From NCBI RefSeq assembly GCF_018829635.1, contig NZ_JAHKKG010000022.1, positions 34,050-98,049 on the forward strand: a DNA stretch of 64,000 bases, read 5' to 3'. Below, one piece after another: positions 7,248 to 16,766 of the stretch. The notes under the pieces were generated by a model. It did no database searches, was not told the origin of the DNA, and saw only the letters and a program-made list of their open reading frames with translations. The position numbers were made by a program, and so were the translations under genes. Every line of letters begins with the position of its first letter. Within the stretch, counting starts at the first letter, position 1. This stretch comes from Paractinoplanes bogorensis. Its GTDB lineage: Bacteria > Actinomycetota > Actinomycetes > Mycobacteriales > Micromonosporaceae.

Positions 7248-9098
7248 CTACTGGTCGACCGGATCCACTCCGGGACGGATGCGCCACACCAGCACGTCGT
7301 CGACGCGCTCGGGTTCGCCCAGCAGTTCGGTCGCGGTGATCTCGACGGCCGAACGGAAGAGCGGACCCTCGGGACCGGTGATCTCGTCGGTCAGGAAGAG
7401 CGCGTTGATGCCCCAGCGCTGGAAGTCGGCGCGGGCGGTGGCGCGGTCGGCGTTGCTCAGGTCGGCCAGATAGCCGTAGAGGGCGGCGCGCAGGAAGAGC
7501 CAGTCGGTGGCCCGCGGGACGGCGCCGATCCGGCCCTTGCCCTCGGCGCCGTCGATGTCGGGGCCGAGGAAGTAGCCGTCGGGGATCCGGAACATCTTGC
7601 CGCCGCGGGCCATCGTGTACGCCTGCCAGCGCTGACCGTCGGCGGCCACGTTGATCGCGAACGGCAGCGCGCTGATCGTCCCGCCGTCGGGCACGTACTT
7701 CTCCCAGGTGCCGTCGGCGATGAACCGCGGCTCCGGCGTGCGGTGCCGGTATTCGAGCGGGATCGGGAAGATCGGCAGGAGTGCGACCACGAGCCCCATC
7801 GTGAACAGCGGGCGCGGGCGGGTGTCACCGAACGCCTGCTCGCACGCCATCGCCAGGACCACTCCGAACACACCGACCAGCACCAGGGCGAAACGGGCGG
7901 GCAGGGCGGCGTCGAACAACGGCAGGTGCTGCAACGGGGCGTACAGCAAGGGAATGTCGCTCTCCCAGCCGCCGACCCGCAACCTGGGGCCGAGCGAGAT
8001 GAGGAAGAACAGCCCGCCCACGATGATCAGGGCCCGCAGGGTCGCGCGGCGCTCGTCGTCCGCGCGCTGGAAGAGCATCCGCAGCGCGACGACGATCAGC
8101 ACCAGGAAGGGCAGGCCGAAGAAGCTCTGCTCCTCGGTGCGGTTGGCCGCCAGGTGGTTGCTGAGCCCGGCCCAGCTGGCCAGCGAGCGGTCGGCGAACG
8201 CGAAGAACGAGAGCAGGTCTTCGGCGTAGTGGCGCTGGTTGAAGCCGGTGCCCTTGAACGTCTGCGGGCCCGCGAAGTGCATGTAGAGCGGGTAGGCGAG
8301 CAGGGCGCCGGCCACCACGGCGGTCACGCCCAGCCCGGCCAGGAACTTCGGCAGCGCGGCCCGCGCCTCGGCCCGGTTGACCGGAGCCGCCGCCCAGGCG
8401 ATGACGAACACGCCGCCGGCCAGCGCCGCGAAGAACAGTCCCTCGGCCGCGATCGAGAAGCCGAGAGCCAGGGTGAGACCCAGCAGGAGGCCGTTGCGCA
8501 GCCATCGGCTCGAGTCGCGCATCTTGAGCAGACGCCACAGCACGAGCGGGGCGATCCAGCCCGACGTCCAGTTGAGGTGACCGTTGGCGTGGGCGACGAA
8601 GCCGGGCGCGAAGCCGCAGAACAGACCGGCCAGCGCGGCCGCGGCCCGGTTGGCGGTGATCCAGCGGCCGAGGAAGAGGTACCAGGCGAAGGCGGAGCCG
8701 GCCAGGTTGAGCGTGAGGACCGTCAGGAACGTCACCTGCGGGCCGGCCAGCCAGGTCAGCGGCGCGAACAGGATCGCGTACACCGTGATCGAGGTGTTGG
8801 CGGCCAGGTTGACGCCGTCCGGCACGTTGAGCAGGTCGGTGAAGAACGGGTCGCCGCCGTGCTGGATCAGGTGGACGCCGTACGACAGCACCCACTCGAA
8901 GAACGCCTGGTCGCCCACGTTCTCGGCGACGGCGTGCTGAAACGGGTCCGACCAGAGCCGGCTGATCACATAGGTGGCCAGCACGAGCGCGGCGAGCGCG
9001 ACGAACAGATGCGACCGCCACCGCCGGGTCGCCACAGGGGCGTCGGGCGGGGCCGGCTCATCGGCGGCGGACGTGGTGGTGGGAACGGCGACGGACAT
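7248..9098 (-). CDS. Polytopic membrane protein, GT-C-like, function unknown
   Basis: 616 residues. A short Pro-rich cytoplasmic N-terminus precedes about ten to eleven hydrophobic helices (residues 30-430) and a C-terminal extracytoplasmic domain of about 180 residues. The first loop has acidic and His residues (SDPFQHAVAENVGDQ), consistent with the GT-C glycosyltransferase fold, in which a first-loop acidic pair binds lipid-linked sugar. I do not recognise a subfamily. It lies 13 bases upstream of lipB on the same strand, so it may lead the lipB transcript. An in-frame extension to 9476 runs through the epimerase gene and is not coding. Confidence 0.72.
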   Translation of the reverse strand: MSVAVPTTTSAADEPAPPDAPVATRRWRSHLFVALAALVLATYVISRLWSDPFQHAVAENVGDQAFFEWVLSYGVHLIQHGGDPFFTDLLNVPDGVNLAANTSITVYAILFAPLTWLAGPQVTFLTVLTLNLAGSAFAWYLFLGRWITANRAAAALAGLFCGFAPGFVAHANGHLNWTSGWIAPLVLWRLLKMRDSSRWLRNGLLLGLTLALGFSIAAEGLFFAALAGGVFVIAWAAAPVNRAEARAALPKFLAGLGVTAVVAGALLAYPLYMHFAGPQTFKGTGFNQRHYAEDLLSFFAFADRSLASWAGLSNHLAANRTEEQSFFGLPFLVLIVVALRMLFQRADDERRATLRALIIVGGLFFLISLGPRLRVGGWESDIPLLYAPLQHLPLFDAALPARFALVLVGVFGVVLAMACEQAFGDTRPRPLFTMGLVVALLPIFPIPLEYRHRTPEPRFIADGTWEKYVPDGGTISALPFAINVAADGQRWQAYTMARGGKMFRIPDGYFLGPDIDGAEGKGRIGAVPRATDWLFLRAALYGYLADLSNADRATARADFQRWGINALFLTDEITGPEGPLFRSAVEITATELLGEPERVDDVLVWRIRPGVDPVDQ

Positions 9099-9129
9099 CA
9101 GCCGCAGGTTAGCAAGCCGACGCCGTCGC

Positions 9130-10038
9130 TCAGCGGGATGCCGCCGGTTGTTGTCCGACCGCCGCTTGCAGCGCGGACTCGATGGTCGGGTGGGTCCACC
9201 GGAAGCCGCTGCGTTCGAGCACCCCCGGAACGACCCGCGTGCTGCGCAGGGACTCGCCGGCCAGCTCGCCCAGCACCAGGTGCAGGGCCGGGCTCGGGAC
9301 GCTGAGCAGGGCGGGGCGGTGCACCGCGTCGGCGAACGCCTTGGTGAACTCGTTGTTGGTGGCGGGCTGGGCCCCGACGATGTTGACCGGGCCCGAGATG
9401 TCTTCGCGCTCGAGCAGGAACTCGGCCGCGCCGAGCCAGTCGGGCGCGGTCGACCACGGCATCCACTGCTTGCCACCGCCGAGCTTGGCCCCGCCGCCCA
9501 GCTTGAACACCAGCAGCAGCCGCTCGACCAGGGTCTCGACGGCGATGCCGGTGCGGAGCAGTACGACCCGGACGCCGGCGTCCTCGGCGGGGCGGGCGGC
9601 GGCCTCCCAGACGCGGCACAGGTCGGCCAGGAACGTGCTGCCGGCGGGCGCCTCTTCGGTGACCGGGTTGTCGCCGGTGTCGCCGTACCAGCCGACGGCC
9701 GACGCCTGCAGCAGCGTGCGCGGGCGGTCGGCCTCGGGGAGCTTGCTGATGGCCCGGGCGATCGTGCCGGTGGTGTCGACCCGGCTCGACCGCAGCTCGC
9801 TCTTGTAGCCGGCGGTCCAGCGCTTGGCGCCGACGTTCGCGCCGGACAGGTTGATCACGACGTCGGCCGCCGCGACCAGGTGGGGGTCGAGCTGACCCTG
9901 GGCGGGCTGCCAGGACGCCTCATCGGGCTTCTGAGCGGGCCGGCGCACCAGCCGGGTCACGTCGTGGCCGCTGCCCCGCAGGCGCTCGACGAGGGGAGCG
10001 CCGAGAAACCCGGAACCACCAGAGATCAGGATCCGCAT
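9130..10038 (-). CDS. TIGR01777-family NAD(P)-binding epimerase-like protein (SulA/YfcH type)
   Basis: 302 residues. Extended short-chain dehydrogenase fold: Rossmann motif GGSGFLG (residues 7-13), then NLSGANVG and the family hallmark SAVGWYGD, whose Tyr replaces the usual YxxxK pair, and PWSTAPDWLGA. The C-terminal DUF1731-like tail has PALHLVLGE. Known homologues include YfcH and M. tuberculosis Rv2216; the substrate is unknown. The ATG at 10038 follows GGGAACC; two further ATGs at 10047 and 10050 are possible. It lies between lipB and the E2 gene as in mycobacteria. Confidence 0.9.
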   Translation of the reverse strand: MRILISGGSGFLGAPLVERLRGSGHDVTRLVRRPAQKPDEASWQPAQGQLDPHLVAAADVVINLSGANVGAKRWTAGYKSELRSSRVDTTGTIARAISKLPEADRPRTLLQASAVGWYGDTGDNPVTEEAPAGSTFLADLCRVWEAAARPAEDAGVRVVLLRTGIAVETLVERLLLVFKLGGGAKLGGGKQWMPWSTAPDWLGAAEFLLEREDISGPVNIVGAQPATNNEFTKAFADAVHRPALLSVPSPALHLVLGELAGESLRSTRVVPGVLERSGFRWTHPTIESALQAAVGQQPAASR

Positions 10039-10077
10039 GGTTCCCATCATGCCCCGAAGTGAACCCGTTCAAAACGA

Positions 10078-10105
10078 AGAGGGCGCCCCGAACGGGACGC
10101 CCTCT
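10078..10105 (-). terminator. Intrinsic terminator of the lpdA-sucB operon
   Basis: AGAGGGCG(C)CCC / GGG(A)CGCCCTCT hairpin 15 bases after the sucB stop. The minus strand continues TCTTCGTTTTG. Confidence 0.85.
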
Positions 10106-10119
10106 CCGACTTGCTTTTG

Positions 10120-11925
10120 TTACGCGATACCGAGGTCACCCTCGAAGTGCCCGGCCTCCAGGCGCTCCTTCATGGTGACCAGGAAGCGGGCGGCGTCGGC
10201 GCCGTCCACGATCCGGTGGTCGTAGCTGAGCGCCAGGTAGACCATCGAGCGCGGGACGATGATCTCGCCCAGCTCGGGGTCGGTGATGACCACGGCCCGC
10301 TTGACCACGGCGCCGGTGCCCAGGATGCCGACCTGCGGCTGGTTGATGATCGGGGTGTCGAAGAGCGCGCCCCGGCTGCCCGTGTTGGTCAGCGTGAACG
10401 TGCCGCCCGAGATCTCGTCCGGCCCGATCTTGTTGTTGCGGGTGCGGTCGGCCACGTCGGCGATCCGCTTGGCCAGGCCGGCCAGGTTGAGGTCGCCCGC
10501 GTCCTTGATCACCGGGACGATCAGGCCCTTGGGCGTGTCGACCGCCATGCCGAGGTGCTCGGCGTCGTGGTAGGTGACCGTGCCCGCTTCCTGGTCGATC
10601 GACGAGTTCACGACCGGGTGCTGGCGCAGCGCCTCGACCGCGGCCAGCGCGAAGAACGGCAGGTAGCTGAGCTTGACGCCGTTCTTCTGCAGGAAGTCGG
10701 CCTTGGCCTTGTTGCGCAGCTGGGCGATCTTGGTCACGTCGACCTCGACCACCGTGGTGAGCTGGGCCGAGATCTGCAGCGACTCGACCATGCGGCGGGC
10801 GATCACCGCGCGGGTGCGGGTCAGCTTCTCGGTCCGGCCGCGCAGCGGGCTCGCCTCCGGCTTGGGCGCCGGGGCCTTCGCGGCGGCGGGGGCAGCAGCG
10901 GCGGGGGCCGGAGCCGCCTTGGCCGCGGCGGCCTTGTCGGCGGCGTCGGTGACGTCCTGCTTGCGGATGCGCCCGCCGACACCGGTGCCGGTCAGGGTCG
11001 ACAGGTCGACGCCCTTGTCGGCGGCCAGCTTGCGGACCAGCGGGGTGACGTAACCGGCGTCGCCGGCACCGTTCGGGCTGGCCTGCTCGACCCGCGGCTG
11101 GGACGGCGCGGGCGGCTCGGCCTTGGCCTCGGCGGCCACCGGGTCCTTCGCGGTCTCGGCCTCGGGGGCCGGGTCGGCGTAGGACTCGCCGGACGGCGCG
11201 AAGTCGGGGGCCGGAGCCGACTCGATCTTCGGCGCGGCCTGCTGCTGGGGCGCGGGAGCCGGCGCGGGCTTCTCCTCGGCGGGAGCGGAGGCCGGGGCGG
11301 CCCCGGCAGCGCCGATGATCGCCAGGTCGGCGCCGACGTCGGCGGTCTCGTCCTCCTGCACCTTGATCTCGAGCACGGTGCCCGCGACCGGCGAGGGGAT
11401 CTCGGTGTCGACCTTGTCGGTGGAGACCTCGAGCAGCGGCTCGTCGACCTCGATCGTGTCGCCGACCTGCTTGAGCCAGCGGGTGACGGTGCCCTCGGTG
11501 ACGCTCTCGCCGAGCGCGGGCATCTTGACCGCGGTGCCCTCGCCGCCGCCGGTGGGAGCGGCGGTCTGCGGGGCCGGGGCCTCCTCCTCGACCGGCTTCT
11601 CGGTCGAGGGGGTGTCCAGCGCGGCGGGCTCCGGCTCGGGCTCGGGCTCGGCCTGCTTCTCCGGCGCGGGGGCGGCCGCCTCTTCGCCGTCGCCCGAGAT
11701 GACCGCGAGCTCGCTGCCGACGTCGGCCGTCTCGTCCTCGCCGACGACGATCCGCGTCAGCACACCCGCGGCCGGCGACGGGATCTCGGTGTCGACCTTG
11801 TCGGTCGAGACCTCGAGCAGCGGCTCGTCGGCCTCCACCCGCTCGCCCTCCTGCTTGAGCCAGCGAGTGACGGTGCCCTCGGTGACGCTCTCACCCAGCC
11901 GCGGCATGGTGACCGATGTCGGCAT
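10120..11925 (-). CDS. sucB: Dihydrolipoamide acyltransferase E2 of 2-oxoacid dehydrogenase complex
   Basis: 601 residues. Domain order: lipoyl domain 1 (lipoylated Lys43 in VSTDKVDTEIP), Ala/Pro/Glu linker, lipoyl domain 2 (Lys171, same motif), a long Ala/Pro linker, peripheral-subunit-binding domain (about 292-326, ending GGRIRKQDV) and the catalytic acyltransferase core, with the active-site HRIVDG (His570, Asp574). Two lipoyl domains and the sequence SYDHRIVDG match actinobacterial SucB/DlaT, the E2 shared by the pyruvate and 2-oxoglutarate complexes. It follows lpdA by 35 bases on the same strand. Substrate of LipA/LipB encoded nearby. SucB versus DlaT naming cannot be decided from sequence alone. 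Confidence 0.95.
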   Translation of the reverse strand: MPTSVTMPRLGESVTEGTVTRWLKQEGERVEADEPLLEVSTDKVDTEIPSPAAGVLTRIVVGEDETADVGSELAVISGDGEEAAAPAPEKQAEPEPEPEPAALDTPSTEKPVEEEAPAPQTAAPTGGGEGTAVKMPALGESVTEGTVTRWLKQVGDTIEVDEPLLEVSTDKVDTEIPSPVAGTVLEIKVQEDETADVGADLAIIGAAGAAPASAPAEEKPAPAPAPQQQAAPKIESAPAPDFAPSGESYADPAPEAETAKDPVAAEAKAEPPAPSQPRVEQASPNGAGDAGYVTPLVRKLAADKGVDLSTLTGTGVGGRIRKQDVTDAADKAAAAKAAPAPAAAAPAAAKAPAPKPEASPLRGRTEKLTRTRAVIARRMVESLQISAQLTTVVEVDVTKIAQLRNKAKADFLQKNGVKLSYLPFFALAAVEALRQHPVVNSSIDQEAGTVTYHDAEHLGMAVDTPKGLIVPVIKDAGDLNLAGLAKRIADVADRTRNNKIGPDEISGGTFTLTNTGSRGALFDTPIINQPQVGILGTGAVVKRAVVITDPELGEIIVPRSMVYLALSYDHRIVDGADAARFLVTMKERLEAGHFEGDLGIA

Positions 11926-11960
11926 GTCTCAGAACTCCTTAACCGCTTCGTTACGACAGA

Positions 11961-13349
11961 TCAGCTGTGGGCGTGCAGGGGCTTGCCGGCCAGCGCCAGG
12001 AACGCCTCGCCGAGCGCCTCGTTCTGCGTCGGGTGGGCGTGGATCAGCTGGGCGACCTCTTCCGGGAACGCCTCCCAGTTGTAGATCAGCTGGGCCTCGC
12101 CGACCAGTTCGCTCATGCGGGCGCCGACCATGTGGACGCCCAGGACCGGGCCGTCGTTGAGGCGGACCAGCTTGATGAAGCCGGCGGTCTTGAGGATCTG
12201 GCTCTTGCCGTTGCCGCCGAGGTTGTAGTTGTACGTCGAGATCTTGTCCGCGCCGTACTGCTCCTTGGCCTTGGCCTCGGTCAGGCCCATCGAGGCGACC
12301 TCGGGGTCGGAGTAGGTGACCCGGGGGATGCCCGCCTCGTCGATCGGCGCCGGGCGCAGGCCCGCGATCTCCTCGGCCACGAAGATGCCCTGCTGGAAAC
12401 CGCGGTGGGCGAGCTGCAGGCCGGGCACGATGTCGCCGACGGCGTAGATGTTGCCGACGCCGGTGTGCAGGCGCTCGTTGGTGATCACGAAGCCGCGGTC
12501 GAGCGTGATGCCCTGCTGCTCGTAGCCCAGGTCGGCCGTCGTCGGGCCGCGGCCGACCGCGACCAGCAGCACCTCGGCCTCGACGGTCTCGCCACCGGCG
12601 ATCGTCGCGCGCACGCCGTTGGCGGTGTGCTCGACCTTCTCGAACGGCTTGCCGACCTTGAAGTTGATCTTCCGCTTGCGGAACGCCCGCTCGACCGCCT
12701 TGGAGATCTCCTCGTCCTCGGCCGCGACCAGGCGGGGGAGGGCCTCGAGGATGGTGACGTCGGCGCCGAAGGCCTTCCACACGCTGGCGAACTCGACGCC
12801 GATGACGCCGCCGCCGAGCACGATCGCGGACGACGGCACGCGGTCCAGCTTCAGCGCGTGCTCGCTGGTGATGACCCGCTTGCCGTCGACCTCGAGGCCG
12901 GGCAGCGAGCGCGAGTAGGAGCCGGTCGCCAGGATCACGTTGCGCCCGGTGTACCGCTTGCCGTCGACCTCGACCGTGTCCTGGGCGACGAGCTTGCCCG
13001 CACCCGGCACGATCGTGATCTTGTCCTGCTTGAGCAGGCCCTGCAGGCCCTTGTAGAGGCGCGCGACCACGCCGTCCTTGTAGGCGTTGACGCCGGCCAT
13101 GTCGATGCCGACGAGCTCGGCCTTGACGCCGAACTGCTCGCTCTCGCGGGTCTGCTCGGCGACCTCGGCCGCGTGCAGCAGGGCCTTGGTCGGGATGCAG
13201 CCGCGGTGCAGGCAGGTGCCGCCCAGCTCGGCCTTGTCGATCAGCGCGACGGAGAGGTTGAGCTCGGCCGCGCGCAGGGCGGCCGCATAACCACCGCTGC
13301 CGGCACCGAGGATGACGATGTCGAAAGTTCCGCCGTTCGGCTGGCTCAC
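11961..13349 (-). CDS. lpdA: Dihydrolipoamide dehydrogenase (E3)
   Basis: 462 residues. FAD/NAD flavoprotein that reoxidises dihydrolipoyl groups. N-terminal FAD motif GAGSGG (15-20), redox disulfide GGTCLHRGC (Cys46/Cys51), NAD motif GGGVIG, and the C-terminal interface His-Glu pair in AHPTQNEALGE. First gene of the lpdA-sucB operon; its product serves the E2 encoded next and the glycine cleavage system. Full family length. Confidence 0.96.
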   Translation of the reverse strand: MSQPNGGTFDIVILGAGSGGYAAALRAAELNLSVALIDKAELGGTCLHRGCIPTKALLHAAEVAEQTRESEQFGVKAELVGIDMAGVNAYKDGVVARLYKGLQGLLKQDKITIVPGAGKLVAQDTVEVDGKRYTGRNVILATGSYSRSLPGLEVDGKRVITSEHALKLDRVPSSAIVLGGGVIGVEFASVWKAFGADVTILEALPRLVAAEDEEISKAVERAFRKRKINFKVGKPFEKVEHTANGVRATIAGGETVEAEVLLVAVGRGPTTADLGYEQQGITLDRGFVITNERLHTGVGNIYAVGDIVPGLQLAHRGFQQGIFVAEEIAGLRPAPIDEAGIPRVTYSDPEVASMGLTEAKAKEQYGADKISTYNYNLGGNGKSQILKTAGFIKLVRLNDGPVLGVHMVGARMSELVGEAQLIYNWEAFPEEVAQLIHAHPTQNEALGEAFLALAGKPLHAHS

Positions 13350-13513
13350 GTTGACTCCAGTGTTCGCGTCGTTGCCATGCGGGTCACACAGGGAAACGGG
13401 TCACAGTACGTCCTGGCCATCTTGTCACTTGACGATCCCGCGGACGCAGTCAGGCTCCCCGCCACGGGCGTGCTCGAAGTACTCTTGCCGAAATTGAGCA
13501 GAAGGAGCGAGCG

Positions 13514-13843
13514 GTGGCCTGGTTTCGGCGTCGCCAGGAGCCGCGTGCTGCGGCCGGACGAGCGGTGGACCGTGCCGATCTCGAATATCTCGCGGAGTTC
13601 GTCCGCTCCCGGCGCGGAGTCGAGGCGTTCATCGAGCCGCGGACGACGGTGACCGAGACCACGGTGTTGCTCGTGGCACACGACGGCGAGTGGACGCGCC
13701 GGCGCACCGAGACTCCCGAGATCGCCCGGCGGTGGGCTCATCAACTGAGCGTTCCCATCTACGACGTGCGGCTCATGGGCTATCCGCAGCGGATGCGTGA
13801 CTACAACGAGCGCCAGAAGCGGCGCCCCGCCCAGGAAAACTGA
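13514..13843 (+). CDS. Conserved small actinobacterial protein of unknown function
   Basis: 109 residues from a GTG with AGGAGCGAGCG just upstream. It starts VAWFRRRQEP; a helical segment around DRADLEYLAEFVRSRRG is followed by beta-rich sequence with HDGEWTRRR and a C-terminal YDVRLMGYPQRMRDY. No signal or membrane helix. Divergent from lpdA and convergent with pepA, with a shared terminator. The YPQRM motif looks conserved in actinobacterial homologues from memory, but no function is known to me. Confidence 0.75.
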   Translation: MAWFRRRQEPRAAAGRAVDRADLEYLAEFVRSRRGVEAFIEPRTTVTETTVLLVAHDGEWTRRRTETPEIARRWAHQLSVPIYDVRLMGYPQRMRDYNERQKRRPAQEN

Positions 13844-13846
13844 CAC

Positions 13847-13873
13847 GGTTCCGGGCGCCGCGCGCCCGGAACC
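13847..13873. terminator. Bidirectional terminator between convergent genes
   Basis: Perfect 11-bp stem GGTTCCGGGCG / CGCCCGGAACC with a 5-base loop, between the stops at 13843 and 13882. Confidence 0.85.
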
Positions 13874-13881
13874 GGAAATAA

Positions 13882-15417
13882 TCAGCCCAACTGGTCGATA
13901 ACCGACAGCAGGGTACGAATCGGGACGCCCGTGCCGCCCTTGGTCCAGTAGCCCGACGGCTCGCCCGTGTGGTAGCTCGGGCCCGCGATGTCGATGTGCG
14001 CCCACTCGACGCCCTCGGCCACGAACTCGCGCAGGAAGACACCGCCCTGCAGCATGTGCCCGGCCCGGTCGAGGCTCGTGTTGGTCTGCGAGATGTCGGC
14101 GATGTCGGACTCCATGCCCTTGCGCACCTCGTCCGGCAGCGGCATCGGCCAGGCCGGCTCGCCGACCTCGTCGCCCGCCCGGCGCACCCGCTCGACCGCG
14201 TCGTCCGAGCCCATCAGGCCCGAGATGCGCTTGCCCAGCGAGATCACCTGGCCGCCGGTCAGCGTCGACGTCTCGAACACGTAGTCGGTGCCGTCGGCGC
14301 AGGCCCGGGCGATCGCGTCGGCCAGCACCATCCGGCCCTCGGCGTCGGTGTTGTACACCTCGGCCCGCTTGCCGTTGAACATGGTGATGACATCGCCCGG
14401 CCGGTACGCCGTACCGGAAGGCATGTTCTCGGCCATGGCCAGATAGGCACTCACCGCGACCCGGGGCTTGAGCGCGGCGACGGCCAGCATGGTGGCGCCC
14501 ACCGCGGCCGCGCCGGCCATGTCGGACTTCATCTCCCACATGCCGGCCGACGGCTTGATGCTGATGCCACCGGTGTCGAACGTGATGCCCTTGCCGACCA
14601 GCGCCACCCGCTTCGGCGACTCGACCCCCTCGGGCGTGTAGGTCAGCTTGACCAGGCGTGGCGGGGCCTCGGAGCCCTGGCCCACGGCCACGATGCCGCC
14701 GTAGCCGCCCGCCTTGAGCTCGTCGAAGTCGAGCACCTCGACCTCCAGCCCGGTGCCCTTGGCCGCGGCCACCACGGCGTCGGCGAACTGCGGCGGGCGC
14801 AGCATGTTGGGCGGGGTGTTGACCCAGTCACGGGTCAGGCGCACCGCGCGGCTCACGGTCTCGGCCCGGGTCACCTCGGCCGCGGCGGCCGCGTCGCTCG
14901 CGTCCGGCACGTGCACCTGCAGGGCCGACACCGGGTCACGCCGGTTGGGCTGCGGCTTGGTCTTGTAGCCGGCGAACTTGTACGACCCCAGCAGCGCGCC
15001 CTCGAGGATCGCGCGCAGCACCGACGGCGCGTCCTCGTCGTCGGGCAGCGGCAGGGCGAGCGCGACGGTGGCGCTGCCGGCCAGCGAGCGCACCGCGGCA
15101 CCGGTGCCCCGGCGCAGCGTCTCCAGGTTGGGCGCCGACCCGGACGGCTCGTCGCCCAGCCCGACCGCCACCACCAGCGGCGCGGAGATCGTGCCGAGGG
15201 TGGCCAGCTTGGTCACCTCACCGGGCGCGCCGCTCGCGCCGAGCAGCGCCAGCGTCGACGTCAGCTTGCCGTCGAACGCGGCGGCGATGCTCTCGGCACC
15301 GGCGGCCGGCAGCAGGGCGCCGCCCTCGTCGGGCTGGCTGTGCAGGCCGATGACGATGGCGTCGACGGCCAATTCGGCCGGGTCGGTGTCGACCAGGCTG
15401 AGGCTGGGCTGGCTCAC
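13882..15417 (-). CDS. pepA: Leucyl aminopeptidase (M17 cytosol aminopeptidase)
   Basis: 511 residues. Two-metal M17 exopeptidase removing N-terminal residues from peptides in the cytoplasm. Signature NTDAEGRMVLADA carries metal-binding Asp and Glu, and GITFDTGGISIKPS carries the metal ligand Asp and active-site Lys. An N-terminal alpha/beta domain of about 180 residues precedes the catalytic part. Full length. Corresponds to mycobacterial pepB beside gcvT. Its start is 113 bases from the divergent gcvT. Confidence 0.95.
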   Translation of the reverse strand: MSQPSLSLVDTDPAELAVDAIVIGLHSQPDEGGALLPAAGAESIAAAFDGKLTSTLALLGASGAPGEVTKLATLGTISAPLVVAVGLGDEPSGSAPNLETLRRGTGAAVRSLAGSATVALALPLPDDEDAPSVLRAILEGALLGSYKFAGYKTKPQPNRRDPVSALQVHVPDASDAAAAAEVTRAETVSRAVRLTRDWVNTPPNMLRPPQFADAVVAAAKGTGLEVEVLDFDELKAGGYGGIVAVGQGSEAPPRLVKLTYTPEGVESPKRVALVGKGITFDTGGISIKPSAGMWEMKSDMAGAAAVGATMLAVAALKPRVAVSAYLAMAENMPSGTAYRPGDVITMFNGKRAEVYNTDAEGRMVLADAIARACADGTDYVFETSTLTGGQVISLGKRISGLMGSDDAVERVRRAGDEVGEPAWPMPLPDEVRKGMESDIADISQTNTSLDRAGHMLQGGVFLREFVAEGVEWAHIDIAGPSYHTGEPSGYWTKGGTGVPIRTLLSVIDQLG

Positions 15418-15530
15418 TGAAGGCTCTCCGCGGACTTTCGGGGCCGGGCCGCCTCATGGGCCGCGCCGACTGGTCGTGGGGTGTCCCCGCGACTCTAACC
15501 ACATGCAAGGTCACGGGTAAGTTGACTCTC

Positions 15531-16613
15531 ATGTCTGCCGACGCCCTTTCTCGTTCCCCGTTGCACGAGCGTCATGTCGCCCTCGGTGCGAAGTTCGCCG
15601 CTTTCGGGGGCTGGGAGATGCCGCTGGAATACGCGGGCGGCGGCGTCATCAAGGAGCACACGGCCGTACGGGAAGCCTCGGGTGTGTTCGATGTTTCCCA
15701 CCTGGGCAAGGCGCGCGTACGCGGTGCGGGTGCCGCCGCCTACGTCAACGCGTGCCTGACCAACGACCTCGGCCGCATCGCCCCCGGCCAGGCGCAATAC
15801 ACGCTGTGCTGCGCGTCCGACGGTGGCGTGGTCGACGACCTCATCGCCTACCTGATCTCGGACGACGAGGTCTTCCTCATCCCCAATGCGGCGAACACCG
15901 CTTCCGTCGTACGCCTCCTCGCCGCCGACGCCCCGGCCGGGCTCACGGTCACCGACGAACACCGGTCGTACGCGGTCCTCGCCGTCCAGGGCCCGCAGTC
16001 GCCCGCGGTACTGGCCAAGATCGGTTTCCCCACCCCCGACGACTACATGGCGTTCGTCCCGTCGGGCGACCTGATCGTCTGCCGAACGGGTTACACCGGC
16101 GAGCACGGCTACGAACTGGTCGTCCCGTGGGACTCCGCGCCCGAGGTGTGGGACTCACTGATCGACGCCGGGGTGCGCCCGTGCGGCCTGGGCGCCCGCG
16201 ACACGCTGCGCACCGAGATGGGCTACCCCCTGCACGGCCAGGAGCTGACGCTCGACATCACGCCGGTGCAGGCCCGCTCGGGCTGGGCGGTCGGCTGGAA
16301 CAAGCCGGCGTTCTGGGGGCGCGAGGCGCTCACCGCCGAGAAGGCGGCGGGTCCGCGGCGCACGCTGCGCGGCCTCGAGCTGACCGGCCGCGGAATTCCG
16401 CGCGGACACATGCACGTGTACGCCGGCGAGTCGCTGGTGGGCGAGACAACCAGCGGAACGTTCTCACCGACCAAGAAGATCGGGATCGCGCTGGCCCTGA
16501 TCGACACGGCAGCCGGCGTGAACGACGGCGACCTGCTCGAGATCGACATCCGGGGCCGCCGCACCGAGGCCCGCGTGGTGAAGCCCCCGTTCGTGCAGCC
16601 GTCGGTCCGCTGA
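15531..16613 (+). CDS. gcvT: Glycine cleavage system aminomethyltransferase (T protein)
   Basis: 360 residues. Transfers the methylene unit from the aminomethyl-lipoyl H protein to tetrahydrofolate, releasing ammonia. Motifs: LHERHVALGAKFAAFGGW at the start, VFDVSHLGKARVRG, YTGEHGYELV, and CGLGARDTLRTEMGYPLHG for folate binding. Full length. No gcvH, gcvP or glycine riboswitch is visible; the short leader 15418-15530 shows no clear structure. Fits the lipoyl theme of the region. Confidence 0.95.
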   Translation: MSADALSRSPLHERHVALGAKFAAFGGWEMPLEYAGGGVIKEHTAVREASGVFDVSHLGKARVRGAGAAAYVNACLTNDLGRIAPGQAQYTLCCASDGGVVDDLIAYLISDDEVFLIPNAANTASVVRLLAADAPAGLTVTDEHRSYAVLAVQGPQSPAVLAKIGFPTPDDYMAFVPSGDLIVCRTGYTGEHGYELVVPWDSAPEVWDSLIDAGVRPCGLGARDTLRTEMGYPLHGQELTLDITPVQARSGWAVGWNKPAFWGREALTAEKAAGPRRTLRGLELTGRGIPRGHMHVYAGESLVGETTSGTFSPTKKIGIALALIDTAAGVNDGDLLEIDIRGRRTEARVVKPPFVQPSVR

Positions 16614-16766
16614 GGCCGGTCTGAATACGGCCGTTCATGGCTGCAGCACCATTCTGTGCCCGAAATAGGGCACCTCGACGCCGGCATGGCGAGCCACGTT
16701 GCCACCGCGAGGCCTGGACTGTGGAAGGTCTGTGCGACGCTGCTAGGGCAGAAGCTGTCGTGGGCG
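16614..16766. other. Intergenic stretch between convergent gcvT and orphan gene
   Basis: 153 bases. Only a weak inverted repeat GGCCG-N-CGGCC at the gcvT end is visible; no gene or tRNA recognised. It borders the probable insertion carrying the orphan gene. Confidence 0.4.

Noticed and set aside
7206..9305. 699-codon open frame on the plus strand
   Set aside because: Antisense to lipB and the GT-C-like protein; composition (Gly/Arg/Gln/Glu) is that of a shadow frame.
15418..15530. Glycine riboswitch before gcvT
   Set aside because: The leader is only 113 bases and shows none of the conserved glycine-aptamer cores.
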